The notes below the pieces were generated by a model that saw only the letters and a program-made list of their open reading frames with translations, was not told the origin of the DNA and searched no databases. DNA of 64,000 nucleotides from Pseudoalteromonas peptidolytica (GTDB lineage: Bacteria; Pseudomonadota; Gammaproteobacteria; Enterobacterales; Alteromonadaceae): NCBI RefSeq assembly GCF_012641745.1, contig NZ_WEHZ01000001.1:124001-188000 (forward strand), given 5' to 3'. Within the stretch, counting starts at the first letter, position 1. Each line of letters starts with the position of its first letter. Shown here one piece after another: positions 17,267 through 25,034 of this stretch. The translations under genes and the position numbers were made by a program.

Positions 17267-18388
17267 ATGAATATAGAACCATTTTTACAAACTATGGCAG
17301 ATCAGCAAGCGTCTGATCTCTTTGTCTCAGCAGGCCTTGCTGTGAGTGCTAAGATTGATGGCGAGCTGAGGGCGCTAAGTGAAGAAAAGCTCGATGCTGA
17401 GCAATCACTAAACCTTGTTACCTCGGTAATGAGCGAGAAACAAAAGCAAGAGTTTTTCAACGCCAAAGAATGTAACTTCGCAATCGCTAATGAGATTGGT
17501 CGCTTTCGTGTTTCTGCATTTTGGCAACGAGATTGTGCGGGAATGGTGTTGAGGCGTATTGTTACTGCTATCCCTGATGTCAATGAGCTGGGCTTACCTT
17601 CGGTGTTAACTGATGTCATTATGTCAAAGCGTGGCTTGGTGCTATTTGTTGGAGGCACTGGAACCGGTAAATCTACCTCGCTGGCAGCATTGTTGGGCTA
17701 TCGCAATCGTAACCAACGAGGGCATATCTTAACGATTGAAGATCCCATAGAGTTTGTGCATCAACACCAAAAAAGTATTATCACTCAGCGAGAAGTCGGA
17801 ATTGACACGGATAGCTTTGAATCAGCACTAAAAAGTTCACTGCGCCAAGCTCCTGATGTCATTTTAATTGGTGAAATCCGTTCACAAGAAACCATGGAAT
17901 ATGCGCTTAGCTTTGCGGAAACTGGTCATCTGTGCGTAGCGACGCTACATGCTAACAATGCTAACCAAGCGATTGATCGCATAATGCACCTAGTGCCTAA
18001 GGAAAAGCACGACAAGCTCAAATATGACTTGGCACTCAACTTGCGCGCTATTGTAGCGCAGCAGCTAGTCCCCTCGTCAAAAGGGGAAGGAAGAGAAGCT
18101 GCAATTGAGGTGTTGCTGAACTCTCCCCTTGTTTCTGAGCTAATTAAAAAGGGCGATATTGGTTCTATTAAAGAAGCCATGGCAAAGTCAAAAGAAATGG
18201 GAATGCAAACCTTCGACCAAGCGCTGTTTGAACTGTACAAGCAACAGCGTATCAACTATGCAGACGCGCTGCACCATGCTGACTCACCAAATGATTTGCG
18301 TCTGATGATTAAGCTTCAAAACAACGATCAAAAAGGTGCAGGCTTCTTACAGGGAGTGACGGTTGATGGCTTGGATCCTAAAAGCTAA
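17267..18388 (+). CDS. pilU: PilT-dependent retraction ATPase PilU
   Basis: The protein has 373 residues from the ATG; a GTG two codons upstream is an alternative start. It has Walker A GGTGTGKST, Walker B APDVILIGEIRS, the His box ETGHLCVATLHANN, and a longer C-terminal tail than PilT ending MIKLQNNDQKGAGFL. This tail and the pilT-pilU order identify PilU, an accessory motor that works with PilT. The end overlaps the next gene by 23 bp. Confidence 0.95.
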   Translation: MNIEPFLQTMADQQASDLFVSAGLAVSAKIDGELRALSEEKLDAEQSLNLVTSVMSEKQKQEFFNAKECNFAIANEIGRFRVSAFWQRDCAGMVLRRIVTAIPDVNELGLPSVLTDVIMSKRGLVLFVGGTGTGKSTSLAALLGYRNRNQRGHILTIEDPIEFVHQHQKSIITQREVGIDTDSFESALKSSLRQAPDVILIGEIRSQETMEYALSFAETGHLCVATLHANNANQAIDRIMHLVPKEKHDKLKYDLALNLRAIVAQQLVPSSKGEGREAAIEVLLNSPLVSELIKKGDIGSIKEAMAKSKEMGMQTFDQALFELYKQQRINYADALHHADSPNDLRLMIKLQNNDQKGAGFLQGVTVDGLDPKS

Positions 18389-19241
18389 ATACCGTAGCGC
18401 TATTTTTAGTAGCTTAATGTGCTTCACCAGCACGTTATATGCCGGTGAAGCGATTAACGTATTCATTCGTGATGATGTACTCACAGCCTATGAAGACTTT
18501 GTCGGCGATCGCGACGTTACGACAATCACTGATTTCAGTGGAGAGTATGTACGCCGTGATGTAATAGATATGGTTATCGCACTTCAAGCGTTAAGGATAG
18601 GTGGGTTCAATCTCCAGTTGAAATTTACTCCTGGTTTTGTGAGCTTTAGAGAATCAAACCTACTTGAGAAAGGAGAGCAGCTCCTTCATTTTGATAGTTA
18701 TTGGCAAACAGATTTAACTGCCAAAGCGCACCTGCTCTTTATCAGTGCGCCAGTTATCAAAAAAGGACAATATTATGCAGGGATCTTCCATGCGCCAAGT
18801 AACCGCGCTGTAGAGCAACTTAAAGATGCAACGGGATTGAGTAAGTTAACCGCAGTTTCCAGTCCAAAGTGGCACACTGATTGGCAAACCTTGCATTCGC
18901 TTTCACTAAAAAAGGTATTTGCTGAACCTGAATGGATCTCTCAAGCGCGCATGGTGAGCAAGGGCTGGGTTGATTTCATGTTAATGCCACTGCTACCAAG
19001 TCTAAATAATCGCTTTACGTTATCAGAGGTGGAATTAGTGGCAAACAAACACTTGATTGTATTACTAAATGATAGCCGACATTATGCGGTGTCTAGGCTT
19101 CACCCTGAAGGCGAGCGAGCATTTGCAGCGTTACAAAAAGGCCTAACTATATTACGCCAACAAGGCCGAATTACAAAGGCATACAAGCAGGCAGGCTTTA
19201 TTCCCAATCTAGATGACTACCAAGTTGTTAATCCACAATAG
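18366..19241 (+). CDS. Periplasmic solute-binding-like protein of unknown ligand
   Basis: The protein has 291 residues from the ATG with AGGGAG upstream. A signal peptide ends near TSTLYA (~27). The remainder has the character of a type II periplasmic binding protein (SBP family 3-like): INVFIRDDVLTAYEDF at the start, GWVDFMLMPLLPS in the middle, and a C-terminal GLTILRQQGRITKAYKQAGF, which resembles the terminal helix of such proteins. No permease is adjacent. Its overlap with pilU suggests co-transcription; whether it relates to pilus function is unknown. The call is from fold-like pattern only. Confidence 0.55.
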   Translation: MAWILKAKYRSAIFSSLMCFTSTLYAGEAINVFIRDDVLTAYEDFVGDRDVTTITDFSGEYVRRDVIDMVIALQALRIGGFNLQLKFTPGFVSFRESNLLEKGEQLLHFDSYWQTDLTAKAHLLFISAPVIKKGQYYAGIFHAPSNRAVEQLKDATGLSKLTAVSSPKWHTDWQTLHSLSLKKVFAEPEWISQARMVSKGWVDFMLMPLLPSLNNRFTLSEVELVANKHLIVLLNDSRHYAVSRLHPEGERAFAALQKGLTILRQQGRITKAYKQAGFIPNLDDYQVVNPQ

Positions 19242-19262
19242 CGGGTATGTTTAGCATGTTAT

Positions 19263-20300
19263 TTATTGTGCGTCACCTGGATGTTGTCTTGTTAGCCAGT
19301 TCACTATCGTCTCAATGGCATCTGGAGCAAAATGTTGCTTTTCAATTGAAAATAACGCATCAAACGGAAGCTCTGGCTTGAGTAAACTGTGACTTGCATT
19401 AGGAATAGTTACTTGTACTAAGTTTGCTTTGGATGACATTGAACTTGCATAGGCAGTGGCGAATGCTAATTGACTGTGTTCAATATCGACATGGATATCG
19501 CTATCGCCGAAAATAGCAAGCATAGGCACTGTGAGCTGACTAAATCCCTCATGGACATCGGCATCAATATTATTACGAATAAAGTTAAATCGTGCTTCAT
19601 CGGCGATGGGATCAGACATAAAAGGGTGTTGGTGTAATGGCGATGAAAGGTAGTGGTCGTAGCCTGTTTTGATAAGGTGATACTCTTGTTGGCTCAATTC
19701 TTTGATCTTAGCGATGGCTTGCATATCATTAGCATCGATTTTTTCCTCTTCAAGTAAGCGTATCCACATGCTGTACTGGCTTTGTGCCAACCAGTTTGCG
19801 GCACCACCGACCAAGATCATCGAGTCAATATTCGGTTCGTCATATAAGTGAGCAAAAACCCAACTGGCTTGACTAAAACCCAATAGATGGATTGGGTTAT
19901 ATTCATAGCCATTACGCTTCAGGTAGCTAATTACGTCTTTTACTTCAGCTGCTCTTTGCATCATTGATTGTGTCAGCCAGTGCCCTTGAGACTGTCGTAC
20001 GCCTGGTTTATCCCACGAAAAAGCTGCGATGTTTTCGCTGAGCAATGATTGAATTATAGGTAAATAAAACCCGTTTGCGGTGCTATCCATCGCACCGTCA
20101 CCATGTACGAGAATAACGATTGGATCAGAGTCTGTATGACCATCTGGTAGATAAAGTCGCCCTGTTAACTGATTTTCCTGGGAGTGAAAGACGTGTATTG
20201 AATATGGGTAATCGCTTTTATTTGATTTGCCATTACATGCCGATAGCATGCAAAGCAGACAAAGTGTCAGTAATATTTCACACCATTTAAACTTCACCAT
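19263..20300 (-). CDS. Alpha/beta-hydrolase lipoprotein
   Basis: This 345-residue protein has a lipoprotein signal (CLLCMLSACNG, Cys ~22). The hydrolase core has HGDGAMDS as oxyanion-hole region (~66), the nucleophile elbow GFSQAS near 142 (GxSxA variant of GxSxG), FGDSDIHVD for the acid (~268), and NASHSLL for the catalytic His (~304). It resembles the BAAT/dienelactone-type esterase group. The substrate is unknown; location is probably the outer-membrane inner face. It stands alone between convergent and divergent neighbours. Confidence 0.8.
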   Translation of the reverse strand: MVKFKWCEILLTLCLLCMLSACNGKSNKSDYPYSIHVFHSQENQLTGRLYLPDGHTDSDPIVILVHGDGAMDSTANGFYLPIIQSLLSENIAAFSWDKPGVRQSQGHWLTQSMMQRAAEVKDVISYLKRNGYEYNPIHLLGFSQASWVFAHLYDEPNIDSMILVGGAANWLAQSQYSMWIRLLEEEKIDANDMQAIAKIKELSQQEYHLIKTGYDHYLSSPLHQHPFMSDPIADEARFNFIRNNIDADVHEGFSQLTVPMLAIFGDSDIHVDIEHSQLAFATAYASSMSSKANLVQVTIPNASHSLLKPELPFDALFSIEKQHFAPDAIETIVNWLTRQHPGDAQ

Positions 20301-20601
20301 TGCTAGTTTTTCCTTAACAAATTTAGGGAGTTAAACTATACCGATATGAGTTGTGAAAAACTGTCATTTGTCGTCAAATTGTGATGCGTTTTGGTAGACA
20401 AGCCAATGGACGGGGTGTGAATGCTTTTTAACCGAACCTGAAAACACTATTATGTATTTATGAGCCTGTTGTTCTGTGTCACTACTGCGTTAAATTCGTT
20501 TGCAACAGGCTAGCTATTGGCGCACAGACGCCTTCTTGAGCGTAGGGTAATTACTATCACCTTGAAGTGAAATCTAATCTTAAGATTACAGAGTATGGGG
20601 T
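20301..20601. other. Intergenic stretch with a 9-bp inverted repeat
   Basis: The 301 bp between ruvX and the lipoprotein gene contain a perfect inverted repeat AGCCTGTTG (20463-20471) / CAACAGGCT (20503-20511) with a 31-nt loop. No T-run follows on either strand, so I do not call it a terminator. No coding potential is seen. Confidence 0.45.
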
Positions 20602-21051
20602 TTATTCCCACATTGCTTCAAAGTAACTTTCGAGAATAATACACGCAGACATGCCATCGACCTTGCCTTTTGCGAGGTTTTTGTAACCACCTTGTTCAAA
20701 CAGTCTAGCCCTTGCGTCCGCTGTGGTCAGGCGCTCATCTTGCGTTTCAACCGGTAGGCGGAAGTGATTATGGAGTCGATTAGCAAACTTTTTCGCACGA
20801 AAGGTTAAATCCTGAGTGGTGCCATCCATGTTGAGTGGCAAACCAACAACAAGCAAATCAGGTTGCCACTCATTTATATATGCGGCGATATCATCCCAAT
20901 TTGGAATACCATCATTCGCTTTAACTGCGCCTAAACACGAGGCTGTGGCTGTAAGTTCTTGGCCGATAGCAAGGCCGATACTTTTAGTGCCAAAGTCAAA
21001 GCCAATCACACTGCGCTTGCCTTTTTCGACCTTATCTTTTTTATTTTCCAT
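20602..21051 (-). CDS. ruvX: Holliday junction resolvase-like RuvX (YqgF)
   Basis: This 149-residue RNase H-like protein has the catalytic Asp in [16 protein letters not shown] (~18-30), [11 protein letters not shown], and the second acidic patch [10 protein letters not shown]. It is needed for 16S rRNA 5' maturation and is also described as a putative Holliday junction resolvase. It is last in the rsmE-gshB-yqgE-ruvX operon, 34 bp after yqgE. Confidence 0.95.
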   Translation of the reverse strand: MENKKDKVEKGKRSVIGFDFGTKSIGLAIGQELTATASCLGAVKANDGIPNWDDIAAYINEWQPDLLVVGLPLNMDGTTQDLTFRAKKFANRLHNHFRLPVETQDERLTTADARARLFEQGGYKNLAKGKVDGMSACIILESYFEAMWE

Positions 21052-21085
21052 GAATACTTCGTATGTTAGTTTTTGCGTAAAGCGG

Positions 21086-21643
21086 TTATGCGTGGCCGGC
21101 TTGTGAGCTTAACTGCGCGACGTCAATGCCGAGTATTTGTACGGCTTTTTCCCAACGCTTTTCAGGCGGTGTATTAAAAATGATCTCAGGGTTAGCTTCA
21201 ACCACTAACCAAGTGTTTTCTTTCAATTCTTTTTCCAATTGGCCTTGAACCCACCCGGCATAACCAAGTGTGATGATAAAGCCCTCTGGCGATTGTGGGG
21301 AGGTGAGCGAGGCCAGTACGTCTTTTGAGGTGGTGATCATAATATCAGAGCTAAGTTCTTGGCTAGAAGCATAGCCCAACTTCGGCGTGTGTAGCACGAA
21401 ACCTCTGTCGGTATGGACAGGCCCCCCAGCATAAATCTTTACTTTTGATGTTTGACTCGACTTGTCGTTATCAATATCGATTTGGTCGAGTAATTCTCCA
21501 ACCGTGACGTCAATAGGGTGGTTAACAACCAGCCCCATAGCACCGTCTTCGTTGTGCTCACACAGATAAGTGACTGTGTGATTGAAAAAAGGGTCATCCA
21601 TGCTAGGCATTGCTATTAAAAAGTGATTAGCGAGTGATTTCAT
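21086..21643 (-). CDS. yqgE: UPF0301/AlgH family protein
   Basis: This 185-residue protein begins [21 protein letters not shown] with the typical [16 protein letters not shown] (~28-43), and has [18 protein letters not shown] and [14 protein letters not shown]. AlgH-type proteins have no settled biochemical role, though the name reflects a reported effect on alginate regulation. The position between gshB and ruvX is the standard gammaproteobacterial arrangement. Confidence 0.93.
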   Translation of the reverse strand: MKSLANHFLIAMPSMDDPFFNHTVTYLCEHNEDGAMGLVVNHPIDVTVGELLDQIDIDNDKSSQTSKVKIYAGGPVHTDRGFVLHTPKLGYASSQELSSDIMITTSKDVLASLTSPQSPEGFIITLGYAGWVQGQLEKELKENTWLVVEANPEIIFNTPPEKRWEKAVQILGIDVAQLSSQAGHA

Positions 21644-21662
21644 AATCAGACCCCCTCAATGA

Positions 21663-22622
21663 TTAACTTTCAGTATGGTCGAGTTTTCGCTCGATCGCAT
21701 CATAAAACTTATCCATAATTGAAATATCGTACGCGGCTTCAATTTCTTTAACACAGGTTGGGGCAGTCACATTAATTTCGGTGAGCTTGTCGCCGATGAT
21801 ATCAAGCCCAACGAAAATTAAACCTTTCTCTTTTAGCGTCGGGGCAACGGCTTCGGCAATTTTACGATCTGATTCGTTAATTGGTCTAGCTTCACCGCGA
21901 CCGCCCGCGGCTAAATTACCTCTGGTCTCGCCCCCTTGAGGGATACGCGCAAGGCAATATGGCATCACTTCACCATCAACCACCAAAACTCTTTTATCGC
22001 CATCTTTAATTGCTGGAATATAATTTTGCGCCATTGCGTATCGTGAGCCGTGCTCGGTGAGCGTTTCGCAGATCACCCCAATGTTAGCGTCGTCTTGTCG
22101 AACCCTGAAAATCGAAGCGCCACCCATGCCATCCAAAGGTTTTAAGATAATGTCACCATGCTTGGCTAAAAATGCACGAATTTGAGATTGGTCACGGGTG
22201 ACAAGGGTGTCTGGTGTGTGCTCGCTAAACCATGCTGTAAATAGCTTTTCATTGGCATCACGGAGGCTCTGGGGTTTGTTTACAACGAGCGCACCGGCAA
22301 GTTCTGCACGTTCTAAAATATAGGTGGCATAAATATATTCTGTATCGAAAGGAGGATCCTTACGCATTAATATTACATCAAGATCGCCCAAATCGATTTC
22401 TTGTTTTTCAGCAAGCTCATACCAGTGAGAAGTATTATCAAAGACCTGTGCTTTGGCGGCAGTTGCTTTGGCAACTCCTTGGTATAAAAACAGATCATTC
22501 ATTTCCATATAATACAATTCATAACCGCGTTGCTGTGCCGCCAGCATCATTGCGAATCCCGTGTCTTTTTTAATGTTAAAGCCACTGATTGGATCAGAAA
22601 TGATCCCTAACTTAATTGTCAT
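21663..22622 (-). CDS. gshB: Glutathione synthetase
   Basis: The protein has 319 residues from the ATG with GGAAG 5 bp upstream; a start four codons earlier is possible. It is a prokaryotic ATP-grasp GshB that joins gamma-glutamylcysteine and glycine. Motifs are LGIISDPISGFNIKKDT, ILMRKDPPFD, ILKPLDGMGGASIFR (ATP grasp), GEVMPYCLARIPQGGETRGNLAAGG split over ~205-230, and the C-terminal INVTAPTCVKEI. E. coli GshB has 316 residues. Confidence 0.96.
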   Translation of the reverse strand: MTIKLGIISDPISGFNIKKDTGFAMMLAAQQRGYELYYMEMNDLFLYQGVAKATAAKAQVFDNTSHWYELAEKQEIDLGDLDVILMRKDPPFDTEYIYATYILERAELAGALVVNKPQSLRDANEKLFTAWFSEHTPDTLVTRDQSQIRAFLAKHGDIILKPLDGMGGASIFRVRQDDANIGVICETLTEHGSRYAMAQNYIPAIKDGDKRVLVVDGEVMPYCLARIPQGGETRGNLAAGGRGEARPINESDRKIAEAVAPTLKEKGLIFVGLDIIGDKLTEINVTAPTCVKEIEAAYDISIMDKFYDAIERKLDHTES

Positions 22623-22679
22623 AAATACTTCCATTGAACTTGCTGAATGTAACCATGATATGGGGGTTACTCTGTGTAT

Positions 22680-23414
22680 TTAAAGAGCCAAATCACCAAA
22701 TTGTAGTTGCAGTGCGCTTAGTACTGTTAAGGCCGCGGTTTCTGTTCTTAGCACGCGAGGGCCCAAACGTACATCAATAAAGCCTTGCTCTGCGGTGGCT
22801 ACCAGTTCTTCATCAGTAAAGCCACCTTCTGGGCCGACTAAAAAACGTATCCCAGATTGAGTGTAAGGTAGCGTTTTAATAGAGTGCTCAGCACGTGGGT
22901 GAAGGGTAACTTTTAGCTCATCACTATGTTGTTTTAACCACTGTGACAGCTCTATTGGAGGGTGGATCACTGTGATGGTGTTGCGTCCCGACTGCTCTGC
23001 TGCTGCGATGGCGATTTTTTGCCATTGCTGATGCTTTTTAGCTAGGCGTTCTGCATTTAATTTTACACCGCAGCGGGTTGTGAATAAGGGGGTTATTTCA
23101 CTGACACCAAGCTCAACTGACTTTTGAATAGTAAAGTCCATTTTATCACCTCGGGAAATGCCTTGACCAAGGTGTATGGCAAGCGGAGACTCTACATTAT
23201 TGTCTTGAAATGTTTCAGGGACAGCAATAACTTTCTTTTTACTCACTTCGCTCAAATGACACAGATACTCTCCACCTTGACCATTGAATAAGCTTACTTT
23301 GTCCTTGGTCGTCATTCTTAAAACGCGGCCGATATGGCCAGCAGCATCATCATCTAAGGTTACAGGAATACCAATTTCGAGCGGTGAATCTTGATAAATA
23401 TGTGGAATACGCAT
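22680..23414 (-). CDS. rsmE: 16S rRNA m3U1498 methyltransferase
   Basis: The protein has 244 residues from the ATG of MRIPHIYQ, matching the E. coli length of 243; an upstream TTG would add ten poorly conserved residues. It is a SPOUT-fold enzyme with LGQGISRGDKMDFTIQKSVELG, EQSGRNTI, and the knot-forming FLVGPEGGFTDEE and LGPRVLRTETAALTVLSALQ segments that bind S-adenosylmethionine. It heads the operon with gshB. No strong ribosome site precedes the chosen start. Confidence 0.93.
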   Translation of the reverse strand: MRIPHIYQDSPLEIGIPVTLDDDAAGHIGRVLRMTTKDKVSLFNGQGGEYLCHLSEVSKKKVIAVPETFQDNNVESPLAIHLGQGISRGDKMDFTIQKSVELGVSEITPLFTTRCGVKLNAERLAKKHQQWQKIAIAAAEQSGRNTITVIHPPIELSQWLKQHSDELKVTLHPRAEHSIKTLPYTQSGIRFLVGPEGGFTDEELVATAEQGFIDVRLGPRVLRTETAALTVLSALQLQFGDLAL

Positions 23415-23535
23415 AATTGAAAATTGAGTGGCTGTTTTTGGCAATGGTAAGCGCTTGTGCTTCGTTAGTCTATATCAGCGCTTGTTTATATCTCAATTTG
23501 AGTCTGGCACTTAGAATATTTGCACGTAATGGCTA

Positions 23536-24051
23536 TCATTGATCTACAACAGGGTTGTCCAGTACTTTTTCCTTTGAGCATAACAAGCCTGTGAGCTTAG
23601 CAAGAATTAAATCCGGAGCTGGTAAGCTTACAATGTTGGGGTGGCATGATAAGTGATTTAATGTGGTAGAAGCCCGAAGCATATTTAAGGTAAAGCCTTG
23701 TGGTGACTGCTCAATTAAAAATCGGTGCGGGTGAAGGGAGTCAAAAATAAATCGTTGTTCTTCGCTTGCAAGGTGGTAGTCAAGGGAGTATAGCAACACT
23801 GCACTAATATTATGGTGGCGATGCAGGTACGTCGCGAGTTCAGAGACGCTGATTTCATTATCAAAGTCACAATAGCAGTAGTCTTTAATCTGTTCATTAA
23901 ACATCATTTTGAGCATCTGTTTGGTGTTATCGCCAGCAATGATAATGTTGCTGGCAAGACCCTCATGTAAACTTTGTATATGCGCGACGAGTTCTAGGCT
24001 AAAGTCCCAGTTGGAATCAACTAGCAAAAATCCGTCACTTTGTGCATTCAT
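23536..24051 (-). CDS. Hypothetical protein
   Basis: This 171-residue protein has no family I recognise. The first half alternates hydrophobic strands and helices (FLLVDSNWDFSLELVAHIQ, ASNIIIAGDNTKQ, YCDFDNEISVSELATYL, ISAVLLYSLD), weakly like a degenerate Rossmann-type domain. No glycine-rich loop or catalytic Tyr/Lys is evident. No signal or membrane segment is seen. It starts 11 bp after the membrane-protein gene upstream, so they are likely co-transcribed. Confidence 0.6.
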   Translation of the reverse strand: MNAQSDGFLLVDSNWDFSLELVAHIQSLHEGLASNIIIAGDNTKQMLKMMFNEQIKDYCYCDFDNEISVSELATYLHRHHNISAVLLYSLDYHLASEEQRFIFDSLHPHRFLIEQSPQGFTLNMLRASTTLNHLSCHPNIVSLPAPDLILAKLTGLLCSKEKVLDNPVVDQ

Positions 24052-24062
24052 ACAAGGCCATG

Positions 24063-24956
24063 TTACGCCGAAAACAAGTTAATAAGTAAATAGCCCATAG
24101 AACAAAAAACCGCAAACTCTAAACAGGCGATCCCGACATTGTCTTGGTGATCGACTTCAAGGCCAATGTTGACCTTTGGCAAGGATAGATGCAAAAGGAC
24201 ATGACTGCCCAGATACAGAAATATCCACATCACACCGCAATGAATAACGACAGAGAATAAGTTTTCGACGACTTTAGCCCCATGGTAGGGGGCACTATGA
24301 AGACCTGCATAAATGGCTAAAGCTAGGCCAATGGTTTTCCCTGCATAGCGGATCCCAATCGAGGTGTTTCGCAAATTAAAGTTTTGCTGCAAGGACGCGC
24401 CCTGATTGAGTTTAGCAAAGCGACTTTCTCTTACTTTACTGTCTAACGTAAATAAAAGCTGTAGCAGTAAAAAGCCAAGTGCTACCACAAGCAAATCACT
24501 CCAGCCTTTCGGATGCACCCAGTGATACAAGCCTAGCACCAAAATCGTATTGCCCAGCAACATACCCGAGTCAACCATCGCGGCGCAGATATTCTGTTTT
24601 AAAATCGCTTCTTCTTCATTGAATTGATATAAAATCCACTTGCGATGGATCCATTGCCCAAAATATATAAACGCGACAACTAAGCTGATGTGGAGTCCGA
24701 CTTGCAGTGGATATGTTTGCGCTCTCACCACACCTAGGTCATTGAATAAATAGGCGACACAAATACACAACATGGTTATTTGACTTGCATAACTGATCCC
24801 AAGAGCAAAGTTGTCACGTTGGGCTAGCTCTTCTTCAAGTAGGTTATTGGCAATGCGTTGGATCATTAAACGTAACAAAATAGTGAGTGCACAGACGATA
24901 ACAAAGCAAATTAAAATCGCCAAAAAATTGATATTGTGTAAAGACAAATAACTCAT
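24063..24956 (-). CDS. Integral membrane protein with DUF350-like repeats
   Basis: This 297-residue protein is almost wholly hydrophobic with about eight membrane helices. Three segments resemble the DUF350/UPF0719 repeat (N-x-A-x-(0-2)-G helix starts): RDNFALGISYASQITML, KQNICAAMVDSGMLLGNTIL, and DNVGIACLEFAVFCSMGYLL at the C-terminus. DUF350 proteins are of unknown function. It is divergent from glnE, with a 78-bp shared promoter region. Confidence 0.6.
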   Translation of the reverse strand: MSYLSLHNINFLAILICFVIVCALTILLRLMIQRIANNLLEEELAQRDNFALGISYASQITMLCICVAYLFNDLGVVRAQTYPLQVGLHISLVVAFIYFGQWIHRKWILYQFNEEEAILKQNICAAMVDSGMLLGNTILVLGLYHWVHPKGWSDLLVVALGFLLLQLLFTLDSKVRESRFAKLNQGASLQQNFNLRNTSIGIRYAGKTIGLALAIYAGLHSAPYHGAKVVENLFSVVIHCGVMWIFLYLGSHVLLHLSLPKVNIGLEVDHQDNVGIACLEFAVFCSMGYLLINLFSA

Positions 24957-25034
24957 ACTCGGTGTAAGGTTGTGTTTTAGATAGAGTTACTATAACACTG
25001 CTCACAAAGAGAGCCAGTTAACCGTGGAGTTTTT

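Noticed and set aside
16206..18388. pilT-pilU as motors of the pilin operon at the right edge
   Set aside because: They are 34 kb away in the usual yggS-adjacent position of type IVa retraction genes; nothing ties them to the new locus.
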